Origin: Geothrix sp.
Lineage (GTDB): Bacteria; Acidobacteriota; Holophagae; Holophagales; Holophagaceae
Assembly (NCBI GenBank): GCA_030824075.1
Contig: JAVBYJ010000026.1
Coordinates: forward strand, 1 to 64,000
Direction of reading: 5' to 3'
Length of the DNA stretch: 64,000 nt
The notes under the pieces were generated by a model. That model did no database searches. It was not told the origin of the DNA and saw nothing but the letters and a program-made list of their open reading frames with translations. This document shows positions 33,736-41,607 of the stretch, piece after piece; position 1 is the first letter of the stretch; each line of letters begins with the position of its first letter. Both the position numbers and the translations under genes were made by a program.

Positions 33736-34791
33736 ATGCGCGACTTGAGGATCGCGGTCATTCCCGGCGACGGCATTGGCAAGGAGGTGGTGCCGGAAGG
33801 CATCCGCGTGTTGGAGGCCGCCGCCGCGAAGCATGACCTGCGCTTCCGCTGGGACGCGTTTCCCTGGAGCTGTGAGCATTTCCTTGAGCACGGCCGCATG
33901 ATGCCGGAGGACGGCCTCGACCAGATCCGTCACCACGACGCCATCTTCCTGGGTGCCGTCGGTTTTCCTGGCGTGCCTGACCATGTCTCGCTCTGGGGCC
34001 TGCTCATCCCCATCCGGCGCGGCTTTCGCCAGTACGCCAATGTCCGCCCTGTGAAGCTCATGCCCGGTGTGCCCTGCCCGCTGGCCGGTCGACAGGTGGG
34101 TGACATCGACTTCATCGTGGTGCGCGAGAACAACGAAGGCGAGTACTCCAGCATCGGTGGCCGCCTCTATGAGGGCACCGACCAGGAGATGGCCGTGCAG
34201 CAGACCGTGTTCACGCGGCAGGGCGTGGACCGCATTCTGAAGGTCGCCTTCGATATCGCGCAGTCGCGGCCCAAGAAGCACCTCACCTCGGCCACCAAGT
34301 CCAACGGCATCGCCATCACCATGCCCTACTGGGATGAGCGGGTGAAGGCCATGTCTGCTGCCTACCCCGACGTAAAGGTGGACCAGTTCCACATCGACAT
34401 CCTCTGCGCCCACTTCGTTCGCAATCCGCACTGGTTCGATGTGGTGGTGGGCTCCAACCTCTTCGGCGACATCCTTTCGGACCTCGGGCCCGGCTGCACG
34501 GGCACCATCGCCATCGCCCCCAGCGCAAACCTGAACCCCGAGCGCGAATTCCCCTCCATGTTTGAACCCGTCCACGGTTCGGCACCGGATATCTACGGGC
34601 AGGGCATCGCCAATCCCATCGGCCAGATCTGGGCCGGAGCGATGATGCTGGACCACCTCGGCTGCCCGGAGGCCGGCGCCTCCGTCATGGCCGCCATCGA
34701 AACGGTGCTGGCCAGTGGGCTGCGCACCCCGGACATGGGCGGAACCGCCAGCACCACGGACATGGGCAAGGCCATCGCCGACGCGGTGTGA
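33736..34791 (+). CDS. Tartrate / D-malate dehydrogenase (isopropylmalate dehydrogenase superfamily)
   Basis: 351 residues. The TtuC/DmlA branch is recognised from SCEHFLEHGRMMPEDGLDQI, FLGAVGFPGVPDHVSLWGLL, RGFRQYANVRP, VVRENNEGEYSSIGG, the Asp-ligand region SDLGPGCTGTIAIAPSANLN and FEPVHGSAPDI. The enzyme oxidatively decarboxylates D-malate, or oxidises tartrate, with NAD and a divalent metal. GAGGAGG (33724-33730) precedes ATG 33736. It diverges from the DASS transporter gene, and the pair would import and use hydroxy-dicarboxylates. Confidence 0.93.
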   Translation: MRDLRIAVIPGDGIGKEVVPEGIRVLEAAAAKHDLRFRWDAFPWSCEHFLEHGRMMPEDGLDQIRHHDAIFLGAVGFPGVPDHVSLWGLLIPIRRGFRQYANVRPVKLMPGVPCPLAGRQVGDIDFIVVRENNEGEYSSIGGRLYEGTDQEMAVQQTVFTRQGVDRILKVAFDIAQSRPKKHLTSATKSNGIAITMPYWDERVKAMSAAYPDVKVDQFHIDILCAHFVRNPHWFDVVVGSNLFGDILSDLGPGCTGTIAIAPSANLNPEREFPSMFEPVHGSAPDIYGQGIANPIGQIWAGAMMLDHLGCPEAGASVMAAIETVLASGLRTPDMGGTASTTDMGKAIADAV

Positions 34792-34792
34792 T

Positions 34793-35305
34793 TCAGCTCG
34801 GCCGAATGGCCGAGGTCGAGGTAGGAGGGTTTCCTACCCGGCCCTGCCGGGTTTCCACCTGCACCTGCACCTTCTTCGCGGCCCGACCTCGGATGCGGAT
34901 GCGCCGGTCTTCCGGCCCCAGGGCGAATTCCGCGGCCTTCCAAAAAGCCCACCAGTCCTCTCCGGCTGGTTGGAGGACGCGGATCTGGTCCCACGGGATG
35001 GAGGCCGGCCCCAGCCAGACCAGGGGCTGAAATGGAAACGGCTGCTTGATATGGAGGCAGCGCTGGCCCGCCTTCACGGACATGGGGGTGTGCCCGCGCC
35101 AGACCCCGAACTCAATCTGAATCCAGCCCAGATTGGCTTCGATGGGGTCGGACTTGTCCGCCGGAAAAGACAGGTAGAGCTGGAACACACCCATGAGGCG
35201 CGAGGAGAGCAGCGACCCGCCGAAGAACACCGCCAGAAAGAGGCCGACGATGAACCAGGGTGGCGGCGGATGTCCCGCCCGGGGCGCCAGCAGCAGCAGA
35301 TCCAT
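34793..35305 (-). CDS. PH-domain-like membrane protein of unknown function
   Basis: 170 residues. A membrane segment lies at about 14-34 (PWFIVGLFLAVFFGGSLLSS), followed by a beta-rich domain with two Trp-containing strands (GWIQIEFGVWRGHTPMS, LVWLGPASIPWDQIRVLQPA) in the manner of bacterial PH-like domains. ATG 35305 shares one base with the mazG stop (TGATG), so it is translated with mazG. It ends one base after the convergent dehydrogenase stop. No function is known. Confidence 0.65.
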   Translation of the reverse strand: MDLLLLAPRAGHPPPPWFIVGLFLAVFFGGSLLSSRLMGVFQLYLSFPADKSDPIEANLGWIQIEFGVWRGHTPMSVKAGQRCLHIKQPFPFQPLVWLGPASIPWDQIRVLQPAGEDWWAFWKAAEFALGPEDRRIRIRGRAAKKVQVQVETRQGRVGNPPTSTSAIRPS

Positions 35306-36096
35306 CACGGTCTTCCCTTCCGCTTCGCGGCCTGCCAGGCGGCCTCCATCTGATCGAGATCCCGCTGGCCCCACCCGCCATGGGCCCGGGAATCGTCCTC
35401 CACCGAGGCGAAGCGCTGCTTGAAGCGGATCATTTGACGCCGCAAGGCCGCGTCAGGGTCCACGCCCTTCTTGCGTGCCCACTGCATGAGGCTGAACAGC
35501 ACGTCGCCGAATTCCTCCTCCACACGCACGGGATCGGATTCAGCCTGCAGCTCGGCCACCTCCTCCTTCACCTTGTCGAGGACCCCTTCGAGATCGGGCC
35601 ACTCGAAGCCCACTTTCGCGCAGCGACGGCCGATCTCCAGGGCCTCATCCATGGGTGATAGCGATGTCGGAAGACCCTCCAGCAGCCGTGGTTCTGTCTC
35701 TGGCGTCTGCCCCTTTTCCTGGCGCTTGATGGCGGCCCAGTTGGTGAGGACGTCCTCGGCGCCCTCGACTTCCACGTCGGCAAACACGTGCGGATGGCGG
35801 CGCACCAGCTTCTCCACCACGGCCCGCTCCACGTCATGGATATCCCAGGCCCCCCGGTCCGCCGCCAACTGGGCGTGAAAGGCGATCTGCAACCAGAGGT
35901 CGCCCAACTCCTCGCAGAGATGCCCCTCGGTGACGGCTTCCCCGGGCTTGTGCGCCGCCAGTGCGTCCAGGACCTCTGCGGCCTCCTCGCGCAGGTAGCG
36001 GGCCAGGGTCTGATGGTCCTGCTTCAGGTCCCAGGGGCAGCCCGACTCCGGCTTCCGGAGCGCGGCCATAACAGCACGGAGGGTCATAGGGTTCAT
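35305..36096 (-). CDS. mazG: Nucleoside triphosphate pyrophosphohydrolase MazG
   Basis: 263 residues with two MazG domains. The first has CPWDLKQDHQTLARYLREEAAEVLDAL and EELGDLWLQIAFHAQLA; the second has EWPDLEGVLDKVKEEVAELQ and EEFGDVLFSLMQWARKKGVDP. The E-x2-E...E-x2-D metal sets are present in each. MazG removes non-canonical NTPs and can lower ppGpp. ATG 36096 is preceded by TAACCT at six bases, a leaderless-type promoter, with TTGGAT 18 bases further upstream. Confidence 0.95.
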   Translation of the reverse strand: MNPMTLRAVMAALRKPESGCPWDLKQDHQTLARYLREEAAEVLDALAAHKPGEAVTEGHLCEELGDLWLQIAFHAQLAADRGAWDIHDVERAVVEKLVRRHPHVFADVEVEGAEDVLTNWAAIKRQEKGQTPETEPRLLEGLPTSLSPMDEALEIGRRCAKVGFEWPDLEGVLDKVKEEVAELQAESDPVRVEEEFGDVLFSLMQWARKKGVDPDAALRRQMIRFKQRFASVEDDSRAHGGWGQRDLDQMEAAWQAAKRKGRP

Positions 36097-36108
36097 CCAC
36101 CGAGGTTA
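36094..36108 (-). promoter_or_regulatory. Leaderless-type promoter of mazG
   Basis: Minus strand TAACCT (36103-36108), six bases, then ATG at 36096. TTGGAT lies 18 bases upstream as a -35 candidate. Confidence 0.6.
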
Positions 36109-36225
36109 ACGGGGAAACCCAGCCGGATCCAAAGGACTGGTACCCAAACCCCATCTGGCTGGCGAAAAAGGAGAGGCCCGGTCGGATGGTCTGGCACTGG
36201 AAAGCCCTGGTGCAAAATAGGTGTC

Positions 36226-36231
36226 TAGACT
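36226..36231 (+). promoter_or_regulatory. -10-like element for the outer-membrane-like gene
   Basis: TAGACT 28 bases before ATG 36260. This start has a leader with GCGAGG, unlike the leaderless set. Confidence 0.35.
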
Positions 36232-36259
36232 ACCTTTGGTCGATCCTTTGCGAGGCTAC

Positions 36260-37039
36260 ATGTTGCGCCTGAAGTTCCGCCACCTTGTCACCCTTCTGTT
36301 CTTCCTGCTGGCGCCTTCTCTGGGGGCCCAGGATTTCCAGGACGAAATCCAGGTCTACACCAACGACATCCAGAAGCCCGGAAGGTTCGGACTGGAGGTG
36401 CATCTGAATCGGATCCTCAAGGGCCCGCTGGACGCGCCCCAGGGACTTCCCTTCAACGGTTCCTGGAACCTCACGCCTGAAATCTCTTACGGAATCCTGC
36501 CCTCCCTGGACATCGGACTCTACCTGCCCACGGCCCTCGACACCGACCAGCACTATCGGTTTTCCGGGCCGAAATTTCGCATCAAGTGGTTGCCTATCCG
36601 AGGCGAGGGAGAAGAGGCCAAGGGCCCCTTCCTCGGCCTGAACCTTGAGCTGGCGCGCACCAACCGCAGTTTCTCAGACCTGCGGTGGGAGAGCGAACTG
36701 CGGGTTCTGGCCGGCGTCCAGGCCCAGGACTGGCTTCTGGCTGTGAACCCCGTCTTCACCTGGCCTCTGTCTGACGGACAGGGTCGCGGCACTCCGGATT
36801 TCGCGACAGCTTGGAAGGCCACCTACACGCACTGGAAGACCGCCGCACCGGGACTGGAACTGTACCTGGACCACGGTCTTCTGAACCAGGTGGACCTGAC
36901 CCGGGAGCAGCGCCAGCGCCTGTTCTTCACGCTCGATGTGGACCACGGCCCCCTGGTGTTCAACGTGGGGATCGGCCGTGGGCTCACCTCGATCTCCGAT
37001 CGGTGGACCCTCAAATTCATCTTCGAGATGTCATTCTGA
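36260..37039 (+). CDS. Putative outer-membrane beta-barrel protein
   Basis: 259 residues. Signal peptide LRLKFRHLVTLLFFLLAPSLGAQ, then alternating strands ending in aromatic residues (GLEVHLNRIL, GLGLNLELARTN-like segments, WRVLAG-type turns), and a final strand WTLKFIFEMSF ending in Phe. That terminal Phe after alternating hydrophobics is the usual BamA recognition signal. No family name is recognised. ATG 36260 with GCGAGG upstream is preferred to the longer frame from 36221. It converges on the YkuD-Mur fusion gene with seven bases between. Confidence 0.7.
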   Translation: MLRLKFRHLVTLLFFLLAPSLGAQDFQDEIQVYTNDIQKPGRFGLEVHLNRILKGPLDAPQGLPFNGSWNLTPEISYGILPSLDIGLYLPTALDTDQHYRFSGPKFRIKWLPIRGEGEEAKGPFLGLNLELARTNRSFSDLRWESELRVLAGVQAQDWLLAVNPVFTWPLSDGQGRGTPDFATAWKATYTHWKTAAPGLELYLDHGLLNQVDLTREQRQRLFFTLDVDHGPLVFNVGIGRGLTSISDRWTLKFIFEMSF

Positions 37040-37046
37040 CCACGCC

Positions 37047-38981
37047 TCAGAGGGCTTCGAGGATCTCGCGGGCCAGGTCAGTGAGCGAGGGGTCCCGGGC
37101 CCCCATGACAAGGACCAGATCCCCTGCCTTCGCCTCGGCCGCCAGCCGTTCCACCAGCCAGGTCCGCGATGGCGCATACTCTGCGGACGCACCCCTCGCG
37201 GCGATGTCCGCGGCCACCTCGGCGCTGCTGATATCCCGCAAGGCGGCCCCCCCGGCGTAGAACACATCCAGGAACCAGAGGCTGTCTCGGGACGCCAATT
37301 CCGCGACGAAGGCCTCCACGAAATCAGCGCGGAGGAATTTAAGAGGTCCGAACCCGTGTGGCTGGAAGATCGCCAGAACGCGCCCTCCAAGCGCTTCCAC
37401 CCGAAGGTGGGCAGCCTGGATCGAGGCGGCGACCTTGGCGGGGTTATGGCCGAAGTCGTCCACCACGGTGACGCCACGCCGGGTACCCAGCACCTGGAAT
37501 CGCCGGGCCACCCCCTGGAAGGCGGCCAGAGGCTCGACCATGGCCGTCAGCGGCACGCCCAGAGCGCCGCAGGCTGCGATCGCCGCCAGGGCGTTCTCCG
37601 CGTTGTGGCGCCCTGATACGGGCAAACGAAAGGAGACACCCTGAACGCTGAAGGTGGATCCCTCGGGATCAAGCCGCAGGTTCTCCCCGCGGAAATTGGC
37701 CCCGGCCCCCCATCCGAAGCCGAGGCCCCCCTCGGCGAATTCGCGCAGATTCGCCGCCTCGCCCACCACAGCGGCTTCCCTGACCTGGACTCGGAAGGCG
37801 CGAAACAGCTCCGCCACGGCATCCATCTCTTTGTGGTCCCGCTGCAGATTGAGGATCACACCCACCGCGGCGTGGTAGCGCACCACCGAGCCGTCGCTTT
37901 CATCGGCCTCGATGACCAGCAGGTCCGAGGTTCCCGCCCACGCATTTCCCCAGCGACCCTGCCGCTGAAGCGCCACCAGATCTCCCCCCGTGATGACGGA
38001 CGGATCCCGGCCTGCCCCCCGCAGGATCTCGAAGACCATGGCCACCGTGGTGGACTTGCCGCTGGTTCCGGTCACCGCGACCGTGCGGTATCTTGCCACC
38101 AGATGCGCCAATAGTTCGGAGCGGTGCAGCACCGGCACACCCAGACGTCGCGCCGCCGCCATGTCAGGGACCTCATCCTCGACCGCCGTGGACACCACCA
38201 GCGCTGCGCAATCGCCTTCCAACCCCGTACCGTCCTGGGGATGGATCACCACGCCCAGGGCCTCGAGGTGAGCGCGTGCCTCGGGCCGCTGGCCCCGATC
38301 GAAACTGCGATCGCTGCCGCTGGCGTGGCCGCCTTTCAAAACCACAAACTGGGCCAGGGCGCTCATGCCGCTGCCCGCCACACCGGCGAAGTGCAGCCGC
38401 CCCAGGCCCAGGCCGTCGACCGGCAGGCCTTCGGCGATCAACACGGGATCACCTTCTGCCACGCGGTCGAAGAGGTCCACCACCGCCGCATTGGCGAGGC
38501 GCACGCAGCCGTGGGAAACGGGCCTGCCCAGCAGCCCCTCCTGGTTGGTGCCATGGAGGTAGATGAAGCGTTCCAGGGAATCCCGCCCCGGCCCACGGTT
38601 CAGGCCCTCCTCCAGGCCCTCCAGGGTGAGGACCCGGGTCAGGATCAGGTCTTCGTCCCGGGACTCGCCCCGCCACACGTCGCCCGTGGCCACGCGGCTG
38701 CGGAAGACCGCGCCCGGCTCCGCGCCCGCGCCGACGCGCTCGTGGATCCGGTGCCAGCCTGTGGGCGTGCGGTACGAACCCTCCTCGCAACCCAGGCCGT
38801 TCTTCGCCGTGGAGATGGACGCTTCGAAGACCAGGTGGTCTCGCTCCAGCAGGCCGAGGCGCTGCCGGGCCGAGTCCACCACCAGGATTCTGGAGCTTCG
38901 ATCCAGAGAAGGCGCACCTTCCCGCGCGAGGGTGGCGAGGATGAGGGCGCGGTAGCGGGCGGCGTGGACTGGATCAAGCAT
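37047..38981 (-). CDS. L,D-transpeptidase (YkuD) domain fused to a MurC/Mpl-type Mur ligase
   Basis: 644 residues in one uninterrupted frame. Residues about 30-183 are a YkuD domain with the full catalytic signature: HGTN (143-146), SHGCVRL (156-162, nucleophile Cys159) and the upstream TPTGWHRI. From about 195 a Mur ligase begins (LHFAGVAGSGMSALAQ, GSDRSFDRG); the P-loop is GTSGKST (305-311), followed by IEADESDGS (357-365), SGRHNAENALAAIAA and VDDFGHNPAKVAAS in the C-terminal domain. There is no signal peptide or N-terminal membrane helix, so the YkuD part looks cytoplasmic. Whether the ligase is MurC-like (L-Ala) or Mpl-like (tripeptide) cannot be told by sight. Confidence 0.9.
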   Translation of the reverse strand: MLDPVHAARYRALILATLAREGAPSLDRSSRILVVDSARQRLGLLERDHLVFEASISTAKNGLGCEEGSYRTPTGWHRIHERVGAGAEPGAVFRSRVATGDVWRGESRDEDLILTRVLTLEGLEEGLNRGPGRDSLERFIYLHGTNQEGLLGRPVSHGCVRLANAAVVDLFDRVAEGDPVLIAEGLPVDGLGLGRLHFAGVAGSGMSALAQFVVLKGGHASGSDRSFDRGQRPEARAHLEALGVVIHPQDGTGLEGDCAALVVSTAVEDEVPDMAAARRLGVPVLHRSELLAHLVARYRTVAVTGTSGKSTTVAMVFEILRGAGRDPSVITGGDLVALQRQGRWGNAWAGTSDLLVIEADESDGSVVRYHAAVGVILNLQRDHKEMDAVAELFRAFRVQVREAAVVGEAANLREFAEGGLGFGWGAGANFRGENLRLDPEGSTFSVQGVSFRLPVSGRHNAENALAAIAACGALGVPLTAMVEPLAAFQGVARRFQVLGTRRGVTVVDDFGHNPAKVAASIQAAHLRVEALGGRVLAIFQPHGFGPLKFLRADFVEAFVAELASRDSLWFLDVFYAGGAALRDISSAEVAADIAARGASAEYAPSRTWLVERLAAEAKAGDLVLVMGARDPSLTDLAREILEAL

Positions 38982-39007
38982 TGAGTTACTCGGGAAAAAG
39001 GACAGGA

Positions 39008-39129
39008 TCCACAGGTTTCACAGATTCACACAGATTCATTTGCAGGTTCGCTGGAGGCGGGCGTGGTGGCTATGCTGCCTCCACGGCTTGAGGTTCCAAT
39101 CGGTGTCATCAGTGTCATCAGTGTCATCT
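39008..39129. repeat. Short tandem repeats in the aconitase/Mur-fusion intergenic region
   Basis: Two repeat clusters: CACAG-TTCACAG-type units with ATTCACACAGATTCATT (39010-39040; TCTGTG on the other strand), and three 9-mers GTGTCATCA/GTGTCATCA/GTGTCATCT (39103-39129). The rest of the 176-base gap shows no gene. Confidence 0.6.
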
Positions 39130-39157
39130 GAGGAAAAGATTCCTGTTCTTGACCACT

Positions 39158-41104
39158 TCAGGCGCCCACGATCCGCCCCGCCAGGGCGCTGGCGGTGACG
39201 GTCGCCGGGCTGGCCAGCCACATCTGGCCCGGGCCGCTGCGGCCAGGAAAGTTGCGATTGATGGCGCTGATGGTGACCTGATCAGGGTGGGTGGATACGC
39301 CCGGGCCCGCATTGATGCAGGCCCCGCAAGAACTGCCCAGCACCACGGCCCCCACCGCCTCGAAGGCCGAGATCCAGCCCTGCGCTTCCGCGTAGCGCCG
39401 AACGTCCTCGCTGCCGCACTGCACGAAGAACTGCACGCCCTCAGGCACCCGGCGTCCCTCCAGAACCGCCGCTGCCGCCACCTCGAAGGCCCGGCGCAGA
39501 TCCTCGCGCTTGCCGCCGGTGCAGCTGCCCAGATAGGCGATGTCGATGGGCACCGCCTCGTCCAGGTCCGCCAGGGCCAGGCCGTTCCCAGGATCGCCGG
39601 GACGCGCCAGCATAGGGCCCAGCGCCGCACAGTCCACCTCCAGGGTATGGGAGTAGGTTGCGCCCTCGTCGCCGCACATCCAGGGTTCCAGGACCAGGTC
39701 CACGCCGCGTCGATCCTTCACGAAGCGGACGGTCTCCTGATCCGGTGCGATGAGCCCGGTGAAGCCGCCGATTTCCGCAGCCATGTTGGTGAGGGTGGCA
39801 CGCTCGTCGGTATCCAGATCCAGCAACCCCTCGCCCTGGTACTCAATCACATGCCCCAGGGCACCGCCCTCCCGGATCAGGGGCTGGGCCAGGAGGCTCA
39901 GCACTAGATCCTTGGCGGAGACGCCGAATCGCAGGCGGCCATTCAAGCGGACCCGCAGGGTAGGTGGCACCGTGACACGGACATCCCCGGTCACCCAGGC
40001 ACAGGCGATGTCCGTGGTACCCACTCCGAAAGCCAGACACCCCAGGGCCCCTGCGTGGGGGGTATGCGAATCCGTACCCACCACCACCTGGCCTGGGCAA
40101 GCGTAGCGCTCGGCCATGATCGCGTGGCAGATGCCCTCGCTTCCGGCGCCATCCGGAAGCTCACCATGGAGCCGGATCCCGTGCTTTGAACAAAAACCCT
40201 CCTGCGCGGGCTTCAGCCGTTCGGCCACCGTCAGCAGGCCCATGGTCCGATGCTCGGCCTTCATGCTGTGGTGCAGAAACGTGAGGTGATCCCGAAAGGC
40301 CAGGATGTGTTCCGGATCACGCAGGACGGCCTCTGGTCCCAGGGCCTTCTCCAGAAAGCTCGCGGCCATGGGCGTCACGTACTCGTGGCTGAAGCGCCAG
40401 TCGGCCATCACGAAGAGACCATCGCCGGGCTTCACCACGGGAAGGCCCACCTCCCCCGCCGTCGCCTCCACCACCGTGTGCCGCGCCAGCAGCTTCTCCG
40501 CGTAGGTCATGGGACGTGGGGCGTGCGCCGGCAGCGGCGGTACCACCTCGCCCGTCAGGCGGGCGGCGTTGTAGGCGAAGAGCCCTCCACGGCGCACGAT
40601 CTCGGCGGTGACGGGGTCCAGCCCGGCGGTGAATTCCGCCAGTGAGATGGCCTCGCCCCGCCGGATCCGTGGAATCAAGCCGAAATCCGTGCTGGTGAGG
40701 AGCCCGAGATTCTGCGCGTTCTGACGGTAAATGCGCTCAAAGCTCTCCGCGATCACCAGGCGGATGCCCGCACACAGTTCGGCGAAGGGACTGGCCTCGC
40801 GGCTGCTGCCCTTGCCCCGGCGCTTGCCTGCCACGCTGACGGCGAAACCACCGGCGCGGACCGCACCTTCCTTCACCGGAAAGGTCCCGCCGCACTTCAG
40901 CCCCAAATAGGGGAAGTCACCCAGTTTCTCGTCGAAGTGGTAGCAGATGAAGGCGGGGGTGATCTCGTCGGTGCTGATCTGATCCCGCAGGGGTCCGGTT
41001 TCGGAAGGTTCCAGATCTTCGCCCGCGAATTGGCGGAGGATCCGTGCCGGATCCTCCGTGAGAAAGAGAATTCGGCCATCGAAACGAATCGAGTCGGACA
41101 ACAT
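39158..41104 (-). CDS. Aconitase/isopropylmalate isomerase family, swivel domain first
   Basis: 648 residues. The small swivel (LeuD-like) domain is N-terminal (about 40-165: STDEITPAF, YLGLKCGGTFPVKEGAVRAGG, RRGKGSSREASPFAEL), followed by the large catalytic part. That part has LPDGAGSEGICHAIMAE, VVGTDSHTPHAGALG, the cluster Cys motifs YLGSCTGGKREDL and SSCGACINAGPG, and NRNFPGRSG near the end. The order differs from AcnA/LeuC+LeuD. Substrate unknown: aconitase, homoaconitase or isopropylmalate isomerase. ATG 41104 follows TACCCT by exactly six bases. Confidence 0.88.
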   Translation of the reverse strand: MLSDSIRFDGRILFLTEDPARILRQFAGEDLEPSETGPLRDQISTDEITPAFICYHFDEKLGDFPYLGLKCGGTFPVKEGAVRAGGFAVSVAGKRRGKGSSREASPFAELCAGIRLVIAESFERIYRQNAQNLGLLTSTDFGLIPRIRRGEAISLAEFTAGLDPVTAEIVRRGGLFAYNAARLTGEVVPPLPAHAPRPMTYAEKLLARHTVVEATAGEVGLPVVKPGDGLFVMADWRFSHEYVTPMAASFLEKALGPEAVLRDPEHILAFRDHLTFLHHSMKAEHRTMGLLTVAERLKPAQEGFCSKHGIRLHGELPDGAGSEGICHAIMAERYACPGQVVVGTDSHTPHAGALGCLAFGVGTTDIACAWVTGDVRVTVPPTLRVRLNGRLRFGVSAKDLVLSLLAQPLIREGGALGHVIEYQGEGLLDLDTDERATLTNMAAEIGGFTGLIAPDQETVRFVKDRRGVDLVLEPWMCGDEGATYSHTLEVDCAALGPMLARPGDPGNGLALADLDEAVPIDIAYLGSCTGGKREDLRRAFEVAAAAVLEGRRVPEGVQFFVQCGSEDVRRYAEAQGWISAFEAVGAVVLGSSCGACINAGPGVSTHPDQVTISAINRNFPGRSGPGQMWLASPATVTASALAGRIVGA

Positions 41105-41116
41105 GCCTCCAGGGTA
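41102..41116 (-). promoter_or_regulatory. Leaderless-type promoter of the aconitase-family gene
   Basis: Minus strand TACCCT (41111-41116), six bases GGAGGC, ATG at 41104. The GGAGG is one base from the ATG, too close to act as a ribosome-binding site. Confidence 0.55.
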
Positions 41117-41136
41117 CCTGGCTTTACCCCCTACGC

Positions 41137-41164
41137 ACGAAGGCCCCCAACCGGGGGCCTTCGT
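41137..41164. terminator. Hairpin between DUF1292 gene and aconitase-family gene
   Basis: Perfect 12-bp stem (41137-41148 and 41153-41164) around AACC. No T run on the minus strand, so termination is not certain. Confidence 0.6.
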
Positions 41165-41184
41165 CATCTCGTCGGAAAGGCGAT

Positions 41185-41532
41185 TCAGTCCTTCTCTTCC
41201 TCGGCCTTGAGCTTGGCTTCCTGCTCGTCGAGGTGCTTCATGAGACGCTCGGCCAAGGGCTCGTCTTCCAGGGGGGTGAACATATCGTCCTTCACCTCGA
41301 AGATCTCCAGGCTCAGGCCCTCCTCGGGATCCGCGGTACCCTCCTCCTGGGCCTGCAGCTCAGCCAGCGGCGCCAGGATGGCGAAATTGCGGCCCTCGAA
41401 CTCGAGCTCTTCCAGGATCGCGAATTCTTCCTTCTCGCCATTCTCGTCTTCGAGTTCGACGACTTCAATTTCGAAGGAATCGTCATTTTCGTGGTTGCAG
41501 TTTGGTCCGTGTTCGTGACCTTCGTGAGCCAT
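41185..41532 (-). CDS. DUF1292 protein with His-rich N-terminus
   Basis: 115 very acidic residues. The core (FEIEVVELEDENGEKEEFAI...FAILAPL...EGLSLEIFEVKDD) matches DUF1292, a small family of unknown function common in Firmicutes. The first 16 residues, MAHEGHEHGPNCNHEN, are rich in His and Cys and could bind a metal such as Ni or Zn. AAGGAGGAG precedes ATG 41532 and TATTCT lies upstream. No metal-transport neighbour. Confidence 0.85.
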   Translation of the reverse strand: MAHEGHEHGPNCNHENDDSFEIEVVELEDENGEKEEFAILEELEFEGRNFAILAPLAELQAQEEGTADPEEGLSLEIFEVKDDMFTPLEDEPLAERLMKHLDEQEAKLKAEEEKD

Positions 41533-41607
41533 GGGCTCCTCCTTGCGCGAAGAACAAGAATACGGTCGAATGCCATTCCGGCCAAGGGAAGAAGCTGTGA
41601 CTCGCGT

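Noticed and set aside
39103-39129. CRISPR-like short repeats
   Set aside because: Three contiguous 9-mers with no spacers and no cas genes; a simple tandem repeat.
39036-39221. 61-codon frame with DDTDDTDDTD
   Set aside because: It simply translates the 9-base GTGTCATCA repeat and overlaps the aconitase-family gene end.
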